This document shows, piece by piece, positions 16,848 through 25,136 of a DNA stretch of 64,000 bases. A model generated the notes under the pieces. The model searched no databases. It was not told where the DNA came from and saw only the letters and a program-made list of their open reading frames with translations. This stretch comes from Paenibacillus_AR sp051594765 (GTDB lineage Bacteria > Bacillota > Bacilli > Paenibacillales > NBRC-103111). The position numbers and the translations under genes were made by a program. Position 1 is the stretch's first letter. Each line of letters starts with the position of its first letter. The DNA is taken from positions 372,001-436,000 of the forward strand of contig NZ_JBPPGJ010000002.1 in NCBI RefSeq assembly GCF_051594765.1, in the 5' to 3' direction.

Positions 16848-17372
16848 TCAGCCGTGCGCTTTGGCGTCGGCCGCTGCAGGCTTCAGCTTCAGCAGCTTTC
16901 TCAGGTAAGGCAGGACGTAGTAGTCAGCACCGAATTTACCGGCGTTGGCGCCTGCTGCGAGGATCACGAAGCCCAGCATGATGTACCAAGGGTTGCTCGA
17001 TACGGTACCGGCGTACATGAACATGAAGTTCATCAGAAGGCCGAAGAACATGGCGGTGGTGGTCAGGCAGCCCAGGATCAAGCCCAAGCCGACCAGGAAT
17101 TCGCCGTAAGGAATGATGGTGCTGAACAGCTTGGCGTTCGGAACGGCGAAGTTGTTCAGGAAGCTGACGAAGTGCGGGTAGAGCTGGTCTTGGGTTCCGG
17201 TTTCGAGGACCGGCTTCGCAACGGCGTTCTTCAGGAAGCCCGCGGCGTCAAAGGCCTTGGTTGCGGTGAGCTTCTCCCACCCGTGGTGCATCCATTCCCA
17301 TCCGAGGTATAAACGAAGCAGCGTCAGCAAGCCGGCGGCGTACACATTCTCACGAAGAAATTTGTTAATCAT
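16848..17372 (-). CDS. DoxX/DoxD-like membrane protein
   Basis: 174 residues, four membrane helices (~12-28, 82-104, 108-128, 132-150). LLRLYLGWEWMHHGWEKL at the N-terminus and IPYGEFLVGLGLILG are typical of the DoxX family, whose members work in quinone-linked redox chemistry or respond to redox stress. The end is a Lys/Ala-rich tail. Its own promoter overlaps a Rex/Fnr-like box and it sits just beyond the hydrogenase maturation genes on the same strand, so a link to membrane electron flow is plausible but inferred. Confidence 0.85.
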   Translation of the reverse strand: MINKFLRENVYAAGLLTLLRLYLGWEWMHHGWEKLTATKAFDAAGFLKNAVAKPVLETGTQDQLYPHFVSFLNNFAVPNAKLFSTIIPYGEFLVGLGLILGCLTTTAMFFGLLMNFMFMYAGTVSSNPWYIMLGFVILAAGANAGKFGADYYVLPYLRKLLKLKPAAADAKAHG

Positions 17373-17414
17373 TTTTCATCTCTCCCTTACTATTTGTGTG
17401 TTCCTTATGGCTTT

Positions 17415-17443
17415 ATAATAACTTCTCGTGATATAATTCACAA
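17415..17443 (-). promoter_or_regulatory. DoxX promoter with overlapping Rex/Fnr-like palindrome
   Basis: On the minus strand, TTGTGA (-35, four of six matches) and TATTAT (-10, five of six) are 17 nt apart, about 45 nt before the gene. The -35 lies inside TTGTGAATTATATCACGA, a near-palindrome close to the Rex consensus TTGTGAA-N4-TTCACAA and to Fnr TGTGA-N6-TCACA. Overlap with -35 favours a repressor (Rex). Confidence 0.55.
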
Positions 17444-17585
17444 TACTCAAATCAATGTGTTCACATTTTGTTAAATAAGATTTGTCTTTATTTTGAATAA
17501 GGTTTTTACAAAGAATTTCTACTTTATAAGAATGCTAATCCAAAAGCCGTTGAAACCCGCTCCAGAACTGGCTTTTGGAGCTGGA

Positions 17586-17612
17586 GGCCTTCGGCAAATT
17601 GTGCCGAAAGCC
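17586..17612 (-). terminator. Hairpin beyond hypE
   Basis: GGCCTTCGGCA and TGCCGAAAGCC form an 11-bp stem with one mismatch after the hypE stop codon. No long T run follows, so it may be an mRNA-end hairpin rather than a strong terminator. From here to 17400 the sequence is AT-rich and has no gene. Confidence 0.4.
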
Positions 17613-17629
17613 GGAGGCCGCATGAATCA

Positions 17630-18634
17630 TTAACATATCCGGGGCAGCATGGAGCCGGTCAGCCTATGAAGCCTTCGGGATGCTCCGAACGGGGTCTTCA
17701 ATAGCAGACGTCCCTCTCCCGTCCCGGTTACCCTGCCGATTACAGCCGCTTCCCTCCCTTCCGGATGGCCGCGCAGCGCTTCCAGAACCGCAGCTGCAGC
17801 CGATTCCTCCACGATCAGCACCGCTTTGCCCTCATTGGCCAAATACAGCGGATCGAAGCCCAACAGCTCACACATCCCCTCTACTTCGGGACGGATCGGG
17901 ATCACATCTCCGTCCAGCTCGATTACGGCGCCGTAATCCTCGCAGAGCTCAACCAGTGCAGTCGCCAAGCCGCCCCGGGTCGGATCCCGCATGACGCGAA
18001 CCCGGTCCGATGCCCGGCATGCCGCTTGCAGCATATGGTTTAAGGACGCGCAGTCCGAAGAACTCTCCGTGACGAGGCCCCATTCATTCCGGGCGGACAG
18101 CACCGCCGTCCCGTGATCGCCGACCGTCCCTGAGAGGATGACCGCATCCCCTTCCCGGATGGCATAAGGATCGGTCATGGGCCGATCAGGCACCACGCCG
18201 ATTCCCGTCGTGTTGATGTAGATGCCGTCGCCGGAGCCCTTCTCCACCACCTTGGTATCTCCGGCCACCAGGGTCACACCTGCATGTGCAGCCTCCAGGG
18301 CCATGGCCTCGGCCACCCGCCGGAGATCGGACAGGGGGAACCCCTCCTCCAGGATAAAAGCCGCCGTCAGATACAGCGGAACTGCTCCGCTTACGGCCAG
18401 ATCGTTCACCGTGCCGGCCACCGCCAGCTTGCCGATGCTGCCGCCCGGGAAGAACAGCGGCTTGATGACGAAGCTGTCCGTCGTCAATGCAATCCGTCCT
18501 TCCGGCCGGGGCAGATGAACGGCATCGGGCAAAGGCTCCGATCCCCGGCCAAAGGCGGTCAGGATGATGTCCCGGACCAGCCGGTGGGCCGCCTCTCCCC
18601 CATCCCCGTGGGCCATGGTTACAACCTCGCTCAT
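17630..18634 (-). CDS. hypE: Hydrogenase maturation carbamoyl dehydratase HypE
   Basis: 334 residues. Converts the thiocarboxamide on its own C-terminal Cys to a thiocyanate, the source of the CN ligands of the [NiFe] site. The C-terminus is LPRIC, the hallmark carrying the reactive Cys. ATP-binding AIR-synthase fold signatures: DSFVIKPLFFPGGSIG, AGTVNDLAVSGA, LVAGDTKVVEKGSGDGIYIN and RDPTRGGLATAL. ATG 18634, one nt after the hypD stop, has GGGAGG 6 nt upstream; the longer frame up to 18757 lies inside hypD. Last gene of the hyp cluster. Confidence 0.97.
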   Translation of the reverse strand: MSEVVTMAHGDGGEAAHRLVRDIILTAFGRGSEPLPDAVHLPRPEGRIALTTDSFVIKPLFFPGGSIGKLAVAGTVNDLAVSGAVPLYLTAAFILEEGFPLSDLRRVAEAMALEAAHAGVTLVAGDTKVVEKGSGDGIYINTTGIGVVPDRPMTDPYAIREGDAVILSGTVGDHGTAVLSARNEWGLVTESSSDCASLNHMLQAACRASDRVRVMRDPTRGGLATALVELCEDYGAVIELDGDVIPIRPEVEGMCELLGFDPLYLANEGKAVLIVEESAAAAVLEALRGHPEGREAAVIGRVTGTGEGRLLLKTPFGASRRLHRLTGSMLPRIC

Positions 18635-18635
18635 G

Positions 18636-19745
18636 TTATCCCTCCCGCATGTAGTGGTACTCCGCCGCGCAGGAGCCCTCGCCCGACACCATGCAGGGGC
18701 CCACCGGATTGACCGGCGTGCACGCCTTGCCGAACAGAGGACACCCCGAAGGCTCAAGCACTCCCCGGATCACTTCGCCGCACCGGCAGCCGGTAGGCTT
18801 CGCGGGAGAGGTCCGAACCTGGAACTTGCGCTTCGCGTCCAGATAACCGTATTCCTCCCGAATGGCCAGCCCGCTGGCGGCAATAGTGCCGATGCCCCGC
18901 CACTCCTCGGCGGCGGGCTGGAACAGCCGGTCCATGAGCCGCTGGGCAGTCACGTTGCCGATCACCGTAACGGCTGACGGATGGTCGTTCACGATTTCCT
19001 TGCGGCCGGACACCGCCAGCTCCAAGAGCCGATGGATGCCGCGGACCAGCTCCAAGGGCTCGAAGCCGCTGATGACACCCGAAAGGCCGAATTCCTCAGG
19101 CAGGAAGGCGAAGTGGGCGCTTCCCGTTATGACGGATACATGTCCCGGAAGCAGGAAGCCGTCCAGCGCCACCTCCCGAAGCTCCAGCAGATGCCGGAGA
19201 ATCGGCTCCACCAGCTTGCCGGAGAGCCACAGGCTGAAGTTGGGCAGCCGCAGCCGGTCCGCCTCCAGCAAGGCCGCACCCAGAACGGGGATGGTGGTCT
19301 CGAAACCGATGCCCAGGAAGACGACCTCCCGCTCGGGATACCGGATGGCCAGATCCACCGCATCCAATGGCGCATACACCACCCGGATGTCCCGGCCCCG
19401 GGCCTTGGCGTCCTGCAGGGTTCCCCTGCTGCCCGGCACCCGCATCATATCGCCGAAGGTGCAGAGAATCCGGTTGTCCTCCTCGGCCAGGCCGATCATG
19501 GCATCAATGGCGCTCTGATCCGTCACGCAGACGGGGCAGCCCGGCCCCGATACCAGCGTGACCGCCTCCTTCAGCGCCAGCTTCAAGCCGGAGCGGGCCA
19601 GTGCCATCGTATGCGAGCCGCACACCTCCATGAAGACGGGCTTGCGGCCGTATTGCTCCCGGAACGCCGCCGCCATCCGGAGGACCCGTTCCAGCAGTGC
19701 CCGGTTCAGACCGGGGTCATGAAGGGCGTTCCGATTGTCTCGCAT
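18636..19745 (-). CDS. hypD: Hydrogenase maturation factor HypD
   Basis: 369 residues. With HypC it assembles the Fe(CN)2CO unit. FMEVCGSHT (~38-46, containing the Cys proposed to bind Fe), VSGPGCPVCVT (~65-75), a GFETT motif, and a C-terminal set of Cys in TGCRCGEVIRG, PSGCPLFGKACTPVNPVGPCMVS and GSCAAEY, which ligate the [4Fe-4S] cluster. The start region overlaps the end of hypC by 29 nt. Length is normal for the family. Confidence 0.97.
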   Translation of the reverse strand: MRDNRNALHDPGLNRALLERVLRMAAAFREQYGRKPVFMEVCGSHTMALARSGLKLALKEAVTLVSGPGCPVCVTDQSAIDAMIGLAEEDNRILCTFGDMMRVPGSRGTLQDAKARGRDIRVVYAPLDAVDLAIRYPEREVVFLGIGFETTIPVLGAALLEADRLRLPNFSLWLSGKLVEPILRHLLELREVALDGFLLPGHVSVITGSAHFAFLPEEFGLSGVISGFEPLELVRGIHRLLELAVSGRKEIVNDHPSAVTVIGNVTAQRLMDRLFQPAAEEWRGIGTIAASGLAIREEYGYLDAKRKFQVRTSPAKPTGCRCGEVIRGVLEPSGCPLFGKACTPVNPVGPCMVSGEGSCAAEYHYMREG

Positions 19746-19953
19746 CGATGAGCTTCCTCCATTCCTCGAGACTGTCCTCCGCCGCTTGGCGGTCGATCAC
19801 GGAGATCGCTTGGCCGGCATGCACGATCACATAATCCCCGGCGCGCACCTCCGGGACGAAGAGAATGCCGACCTTGATGCGGGATCCCATCACATCCACC
19901 ACAGCGGCAATCCCTTCGATTTCGATCACTTCCGCCGGTACGCCCACACACAT
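19717..19953 (-). CDS. hypC: Hydrogenase maturation chaperone HypC
   Basis: 78 residues, starting MCVGVPAEVIEIEG: the essential Cys2 that binds the Fe unit is present. OB-fold-like beta barrel with VDVMGSRIKVGILFV and GDYVIVHAGQAISVID, then a charged tail. The ATG shares one base with the hypF stop (TGATG), so translation is coupled. It hands the Fe(CN)2CO unit, built with HypD, to the hydrogenase large subunit. Confidence 0.96.
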   Translation of the reverse strand: MCVGVPAEVIEIEGIAAVVDVMGSRIKVGILFVPEVRAGDYVIVHAGQAISVIDRQAAEDSLEEWRKLIDARQSERPS

Positions 19954-22358
19954 CAGGCTCCGCCTCCTTTCCTCGCTGCTGCGGCGGCTGTCAGCTGGCC
20001 CAAGGCCAGACCGCCGTCGCCGCATGGCACCTTCCGGTGCGTATATACGGTATATCCGTTCTGCTCCAGCAGCTCCCGGATTCTCCTCCGGAGAAACCGG
20101 TTGTGGAAGGAGCCGCCCGAGAGCACCGCCTTATCGGGCAAGGTCGGGAGCTGATCCTGCGGGCCGGCTTCCTCTTCCTTCAGCATCCGCCGTCCCCGGT
20201 CCAGAAGCTCTGCCGCTCCTTGAGCCACCGTTTCATGAAAGCGCAGTGCCGTTATATGCACCGGCCGGCCGGACAGCCGATCCGACGCGATACGGCGGAG
20301 CGCTTCGCTCATGTCCAGCTCCCAGAGGCCGCCGTCCGTGCAGCGGAGCGTATACGGGTACGCCTCCGGTCCGGCAGCATGATCGGCAGCGTCTCCCGTG
20401 CCCGCGGAGTACGCCACGGCTGCGGCTGCGGCGAGCTCCGACAGCACGATGGCGGCTTCGCCGTCGTACGTCGATTCGGAGACAAGCCCCAGCACGGCGG
20501 ACACCGCATCGAACAGCCGGCCGCAGGTACCCGCCATCGGGCTGTTGATGCCTGTCTCCGCCAGCCGGCGGATGACCGGCAGCTCCCGAAGCCGCTCCGG
20601 GAACAGCTGCTCTGCCAGCCCATAGCCTTCGCCGTCCGGCAGCAGCTTCATCAGCATGGCGGCGGCATTCCGCCACGGATGGCGGATGGCGGCTTCGCCG
20701 CCCGGCAGGGGCGTATACCGCAGGTGCCCCAGCCGCCGTACCGCCGAGGCGCTTCCGTAGAGAGCCTCGAAGCCCCACACGGCACCGTCCGTTCCGTAGC
20801 CGGTGCCGTCCAGGATCAGCCCGTACACGTTCTCGTACGGGCCCAGGCCGTTGTCGGCGGCGCACGACGCCAAGTGGGCATGGTGGTGCTGGATGGGCGC
20901 CGGCTTCAGGCCGTATTCGCGGGCCAGAGCCCCCGTGGCGTAGCCCGGGTGCAGATCGATGCCCGCAAGCTCCGGCCGGAGGCCCATCCAGCGCGACAAA
21001 TGCCCGTATTCCCGCCGCCAATGCTCCTGCACCTCGACCCCCTCCATATCTCCGATATGGGGGCCGAGGAAGATCTGGCCGAAGCGGCCGAATGCGAAGG
21101 TGTTCTTCTGGCTGCCGCCGAAGGCCGCCGCCCCGTGAACCTCTTCCGCGGCCGGGCCGCCGATGGGGTCGGGCACATAGCCCCTCGACCGACGGAGCAG
21201 ATCCACCCCGTCCGTGCAGACCTGGACGACCGAATCGTCCAGAGGATGCAGGATCGGACGATTATGGGTCAGCACCAAGTCCGCGATGCCCCGCAGATAA
21301 CCGAAGGCCTCCTCGTCCCGGTACAGGATCGGCAGGCCCGACGGATTGGCGCTGGTCATGACCAGGTGCGGCAGCTCCTCCATCAAGAGATGGTGCAGCG
21401 GCGTGTAGGGCAGCATCACCCCGACGGTGGCCATGCCCGGCGCAATCCCCGGAGCCAAAGCCTCCGCTGCCGCCTTCTTCCGCAGCACCACGATCGGCGC
21501 CTCCGGGGAGGTCAGGAGCGCCTCCTCCTCCGGCGACACCTCGCAGACGCGCCGGCAATCCTCCAGGCTGCGGACCATCACCGCCAAAGGCCGGCGGGGG
21601 CGCTTCTTCCGCTGCCGGAGCAGCTCCACGGCTGCCGGGTCTGCGGCGTTGCAGGCCAGGTGGTAGCCGCCCAGGCCCTTCACCGCCGCAATGGCTCCCT
21701 GCCGCAGCAGCTCCGCACACCGGCGCACCGCGGCATCCCGCTCCGCCAGCACTGCCCCGTCCGCATCCGCCAGCACCAGCTGCGGCCCGCAGTCCGGGCA
21801 GGCGATGGGCTGCGCATGGTGCCGGCGGTTCCGGACATCCTCGTATTCCTCCCGGCAGCGCGGGCACATGGCGAAGCCCTCCATTGAGGTGTAGGGCCGG
21901 TCATAGGGCAATTCACGAATGATCGTATAGCGTGGCCCGCACTGCGTGCAGGTGATGAACGGATAGCGGTAGCGGCGGTCTGCCGGGTCTCGCATTTCGG
22001 CCAGACATTCGGGGCAGACGGCCACATCCGCGGGGATCACCAGCGAGGAGGTCCCCTCCCGGTCGCTCGGCACGATATCGAAGGAGGAATAGCCCTTCGC
22101 CTCCGTCTCCGAAGCCGACACCTCCTCCACCCGGGACAGCCGGGGCGCCTCCGACCGGATGGCCCGGAGTAGCTGCTCCAGCGCTTCAGCCTCTCCCTCG
22201 GCAACCATCCGGATGCCGTCCATATTGTTCTGTACCCAGCCCGTTAAGCCATGCTTCTCCGCCAATCCGAACAAAAAGGGCCGGAATCCTACGCCCTGCA
22301 CCCGGCCCTTCACGGTGATCAGGAGCGCCGTGCAGCCTCTCTTCGCTGTCCGATCCAT
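19953..22358 (-). CDS. hypF: Carbamoyltransferase HypF
   Basis: About 801 residues. Uses carbamoyl phosphate and ATP to load HypE. Domains in order: acylphosphatase (VKGRVQGVGFRPF, ~15-100); two C4 zinc fingers (CPECLAEM...CTQC and CPRCREEY...CPDC, ~105-190); a YrdC-like domain (KGLGGYHLACNA onwards, ~200-380); and a Kae1-like domain with HHHAHLASC and LDGTGYGTDGAVWG (~470-800). The ATG at 22358 overlaps the hypB end by 40 nt; a GTG at 22367 is nearly as good. Standard length (E. coli 750). Confidence 0.96.
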   Translation of the reverse strand: MDRTAKRGCTALLITVKGRVQGVGFRPFLFGLAEKHGLTGWVQNNMDGIRMVAEGEAEALEQLLRAIRSEAPRLSRVEEVSASETEAKGYSSFDIVPSDREGTSSLVIPADVAVCPECLAEMRDPADRRYRYPFITCTQCGPRYTIIRELPYDRPYTSMEGFAMCPRCREEYEDVRNRRHHAQPIACPDCGPQLVLADADGAVLAERDAAVRRCAELLRQGAIAAVKGLGGYHLACNAADPAAVELLRQRKKRPRRPLAVMVRSLEDCRRVCEVSPEEEALLTSPEAPIVVLRKKAAAEALAPGIAPGMATVGVMLPYTPLHHLLMEELPHLVMTSANPSGLPILYRDEEAFGYLRGIADLVLTHNRPILHPLDDSVVQVCTDGVDLLRRSRGYVPDPIGGPAAEEVHGAAAFGGSQKNTFAFGRFGQIFLGPHIGDMEGVEVQEHWRREYGHLSRWMGLRPELAGIDLHPGYATGALAREYGLKPAPIQHHHAHLASCAADNGLGPYENVYGLILDGTGYGTDGAVWGFEALYGSASAVRRLGHLRYTPLPGGEAAIRHPWRNAAAMLMKLLPDGEGYGLAEQLFPERLRELPVIRRLAETGINSPMAGTCGRLFDAVSAVLGLVSESTYDGEAAIVLSELAAAAAVAYSAGTGDAADHAAGPEAYPYTLRCTDGGLWELDMSEALRRIASDRLSGRPVHITALRFHETVAQGAAELLDRGRRMLKEEEAGPQDQLPTLPDKAVLSGGSFHNRFLRRRIRELLEQNGYTVYTHRKVPCGDGGLALGQLTAAAAARKGGGA

Positions 22359-22978
22359 TCCAGCCACGTCTCCATTCCTTCCCGCGTGGTCGCCGACAGC
22401 GGGATCAGTGAGGATTCCGGATTGATGCCGGCCAGATCCCGCCTGGCATCCTCCACGCTGAAGCTCACGTAAGGCAGAAGGTCGATCTTGTTCAGGAGCA
22501 CCAGCTCGGTGCGCAGGAACATGGTCGGGTACTTCGGAATCTTGTCGTTGCCCTCGGGCACGCTCAGCACCGCCACCTTATGATGCTGACCCAAGTCATA
22601 CCCCGACGGACATACCAGATTACCCACATTCTCGATGAAGAGGATGTCCGTATGGGCCAAGTCGAACCGGGACAAAATCTTCGTCACCATCCGGGCATCC
22701 AGATGGCAGCCGCCTCCGGTGTTGATCTGCTCCGCCTGGACGCCCAGAGCGCGGATCCGGTCCGCATCCTTCTCCGTTGCCAGGTCCCCTTCGATGACCC
22801 CGATCCGGTAACGGTCCCGGAGCGACGAGAGGGTCGCCTCCAGGAGCGTCGTCTTGCCGGCACCGGGCGAGCTCATCAGATTGATGGCCAGCGTCCCGGA
22901 TTGGCGAAGCTCCTCCCGGATATATGCCGCAGCGCTGTTGTTGTCCTTCAGCACATCTTCATTCAACACGATCTCCAC
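22319..22978 (-). CDS. hypB: Nickel-inserting GTPase HypB
   Basis: 219 residues. Walker A SSPGAGKT (~36-43), GGGCHLDA with Cys91 and His92 that bind metal at the dimer interface, an FIENVGNLVCP switch region and LLNKIDLL (base specificity). The short N-terminus has no poly-His nickel store and no CxxCxC high-affinity site. It hydrolyses GTP to drive nickel transfer with HypA into the large subunit. Starts 6 nt after hypA ends. Confidence 0.96.
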   Translation of the reverse strand: MEIVLNEDVLKDNNSAAAYIREELRQSGTLAINLMSSPGAGKTTLLEATLSSLRDRYRIGVIEGDLATEKDADRIRALGVQAEQINTGGGCHLDARMVTKILSRFDLAHTDILFIENVGNLVCPSGYDLGQHHKVAVLSVPEGNDKIPKYPTMFLRTELVLLNKIDLLPYVSFSVEDARRDLAGINPESSLIPLSATTREGMETWLEWIGQRREAARRS

Positions 22979-22984
22979 GCGTGG

Positions 22985-23335
22985 TCAGCTCCCTTCATAC
23001 GATAAGACGCGAAACGCTTCGCCCGACACCAGCTTGCCGCTCGGCAGCCCGCAGTCGGGACATACGGCGACCGTCCGGTCCGGCACATACTCCAATCCGC
23101 ACAGCACGCATACCGCCTTGGCCTCCTCCGTCTCCACCGTCAGCTCCGCCTCCTCCGTAAGCGGAGTCTCCCCGCCGGCCCGGAACATCAGGAAGGCCAT
23201 CTGCAGCGCATCCGGCATGGCATTGGAGAGGGTGCCCACCAGCAGACGGACACCGGTGATCCGTTCGAGCCCTCTCTTCCGGGCGTCCCGCTGCACCAGG
23301 TCCAGCACGTCCCCCATCAGTGACAGCTCATGCAT
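22985..23335 (-). CDS. hypA: Nickel chaperone HypA
   Basis: 116 residues beginning MHELSLMGDV, with the nickel-binding His2. Zinc ribbon Cys at 76, 79, 92 and 95 (CVLC and CPDC). It overlaps the end of the upstream Rieske-like gene by 8 nt, and the ribosome site lies inside that gene. Works with HypB to deliver nickel to the hydrogenase large subunit. Confidence 0.96.
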   Translation of the reverse strand: MHELSLMGDVLDLVQRDARKRGLERITGVRLLVGTLSNAMPDALQMAFLMFRAGGETPLTEEAELTVETEEAKAVCVLCGLEYVPDRTVAVCPDCGLPSGKLVSGEAFRVLSYEGS

Positions 23336-23759
23336 GGGCCTTCTCCTTCGGGGGCAGGCCAACTCTCCAGCCTCCGCCCTCCCGCCGGAGCGGATAGCGG
23401 ACCGGGCTCCGGTCCTGCTCCTCCCAGCCGTAGCTGGAGCCGCAGCCGAAGCAGGACGCCGTGTCCGAGTAGGCGAGGTAATGCAGCAATTGCCCGCAAT
23501 CCGGACACCTGCCGCTGTAGGCCGCCCAGCCTTCATCGGAGCTGCGGACCAACAGCGTTTCTCCGTTCGCCCACCGGTCCAGCACTTGATCTTGGTTGGA
23601 TGCCGCCGGAAGCTCCAGCGGCACGAACACATAGCCGCTCCAATGGTCCCGGAGCCGGGACAGCTTCTCCAGGTCCCGCTCGACGAACGGGCCGGCCACC
23701 TCCCGAACGGTCTTAAAGAGCCCCGTGCCCAGCTCCTTCATGAATTGCCTGCGGTCCAT
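23328..23759 (-). CDS. Rieske-like hydrogenase-associated protein with four Cys ligands
   Basis: 143 residues. The N-terminus MDRRQFMKELGTGLF carries a twin-arginine-like RRQFMK but no clear hydrophobic segment. The middle-to-C-terminal half has the Rieske layout: box I CPDCGQLL (C85, C88), box II CFGCGSSYGW (C103, C106; compare CPCHGSxY), so both ligand His of a classical Rieske centre are replaced by Cys. It could bind an Fe-S centre, a single Fe as in rubredoxin, or Zn. It overlaps the protease gene by 47 nt at the start and hypA by 8 nt at the end, inside the hydrogenase operon. Probable role is electron transfer or cofactor assembly, by inference. Confidence 0.7.
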   Translation of the reverse strand: MDRRQFMKELGTGLFKTVREVAGPFVERDLEKLSRLRDHWSGYVFVPLELPAASNQDQVLDRWANGETLLVRSSDEGWAAYSGRCPDCGQLLHYLAYSDTASCFGCGSSYGWEEQDRSPVRYPLRREGGGWRVGLPPKEKAHA

Positions 23760-24243
23760 GGCCGCCGCACCTCCAATCGCTGATCTGGCGGCACACCCGC
23801 TCCATCAGGGGAACCAGTGCCGCTTCGCCTGCCGGAGACAGACCGATGCCGAATTCCAGCGAACCCGGCTGCACACCGAACAGCACCATGCGGGACGGCA
23901 GGCGGTCCCGGATCCGGGCGGCGAACAGCACCTCCTGGAAGCCCAGCTGATGGACCGACATCTTGGCCCCGCAGTAGGCCGGGATGGCCTCGTCCCGAAG
24001 CTCATACAGGCTGCCCGGGGGCTGCCCTCCGTTGACCGCATCCAGGATGATGAGGCATTCCGCCTCCTCCACCGGCCCCAAGAGTCGGATGCCGTCTGTG
24101 GACCCCTCGACGATCTCCACGCCTTCCGTCTCCGCCAGCGCTCCCCGAAGCAGGGGAAGGACGTGGATGCCGATGCCCTCGTCCGTATACAAGGTGTTGC
24201 CGATGCCGATAACCGTTACAGCCGGGTTTACATTGGATCCCAT
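23713..24243 (-). CDS. hyaD: Hydrogenase maturation endopeptidase (HyaD/HybD family)
   Basis: 176 residues. Removes the C-terminal peptide of the large subunit after nickel insertion. The three nickel-sensing positions of HybD are seen: E22 in LYTDEGIG, D68 in ILDAV and H98 in SVHQLG, with GIGNTLY at the start and GVQPGSLEFGIGLSP near the end. ATG 24243 has GAGGAG 8 nt upstream (a TTG at 24249 is less likely). The 3' end overlaps the Rieske-like gene. Large-subunit target is the neighbour at 25137-26852. Confidence 0.94.
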   Translation of the reverse strand: MGSNVNPAVTVIGIGNTLYTDEGIGIHVLPLLRGALAETEGVEIVEGSTDGIRLLGPVEEAECLIILDAVNGGQPPGSLYELRDEAIPAYCGAKMSVHQLGFQEVLFAARIRDRLPSRMVLFGVQPGSLEFGIGLSPAGEAALVPLMERVCRQISDWRCGGHGPQAIHEGAGHGAL

Positions 24244-24295
24244 TCTCAAGACTCCTCATCCCATAAAAATACCTTTTGCGAGCATACCAATCGCC

Positions 24296-25123
24296 TTACT
24301 CCCCGCGTCCGTGCTCCGCTTCGCCCTCTTGCCCCTCCGGCTCGTGGGTTTCCACCTTATCTTTCTTCTCGGTCTTGTAGCCGGTCAGGATGGAGCTCAG
24401 AGTGCCGTTGCGCTCCAGCCAATCCTCTCGGAAGGACAAGTAGACGTGGACGACGATGAACAAGATGAAGCCCCAAGCCACCCAGTGGTGCCAGGACCGG
24501 ACCAGGAAGCTGGACCCGAACACGGCGGGCACCCAGCCGAACAACCGGGCCCAGAATGATTCCGGCTGCGGCTCGAAGTACAGGTAGAAGCCGGTGAAGA
24601 TGGCCACGATGGAGCCGCCGCCGATCAGGAGCCAATAGGTCAGCTGCGCCAGCGGGTTATGCCCCGTGTAGTGGGGCTTCCGGTTGCGGAGCAGCAGATA
24701 GAACTTGATGCATTCCCACGTCTCCTCCCAGAAGGCCCGCTTCAGCGGGTTGGAGGTGGCGTAGCTGTTGCCCTTGAACACCCAGTACCAGCGGACCAGA
24801 AGATTCGCGGTGAACGCGAAGGCCGCGAAGAAATGAATGTACCGCACCCAGCCCATGACGTTCGAGTAAAAAGCTTCCTCCGCCACCGTAGCTCCCACGA
24901 TGGGATTGCCGATATACAGGCCGGTGGCGATCAGGATCATAATGGCTAAGGCATTGATCATATGGAACACCCGTACGGGCAGCTCCCACACGTAAACCTT
25001 GATATACGAGCCGGACTGCTCCCGCATCCGGACCCGCCTTTTGCCGGCATGGACGATCTTGGATTTGGGATGATCCTCATCATGGCCGCCGTGCCCGGGA
25101 ATTCTGGATTCCGGTATTGCCAT
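24296..25123 (-). CDS. hyaC: Ni/Fe-hydrogenase b-type cytochrome subunit
   Basis: 275 residues, four membrane helices. Passes electrons from the hydrogenase small subunit to the quinone pool. Cytoplasmic N-terminus rich in His and Lys, then VYVWELPVRVFHMINALAI with the first haem-type His, IHFFAAFAFTANLLVRWYWV, KPHYTGHNPLAQLTYWLL and SWHHWVAWGFILFIVVHVYLS with further conserved His. The C-terminus is a charged, acidic tail longer than in E. coli HyaC. Starts 14 nt after the large-subunit stop. Confidence 0.95.
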   Translation of the reverse strand: MAIPESRIPGHGGHDEDHPKSKIVHAGKRRVRMREQSGSYIKVYVWELPVRVFHMINALAIMILIATGLYIGNPIVGATVAEEAFYSNVMGWVRYIHFFAAFAFTANLLVRWYWVFKGNSYATSNPLKRAFWEETWECIKFYLLLRNRKPHYTGHNPLAQLTYWLLIGGGSIVAIFTGFYLYFEPQPESFWARLFGWVPAVFGSSFLVRSWHHWVAWGFILFIVVHVYLSFREDWLERNGTLSSILTGYKTEKKDKVETHEPEGQEGEAEHGRGE

Positions 25124-25136
25124 CGCCTATCCCTCC

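Noticed and set aside
17444..17629. Small gene or RNA in the AT-rich gap between doxX and hypE
   Set aside because: No open frame with a ribosome site; the only structure is the hairpin at 17586-17612.
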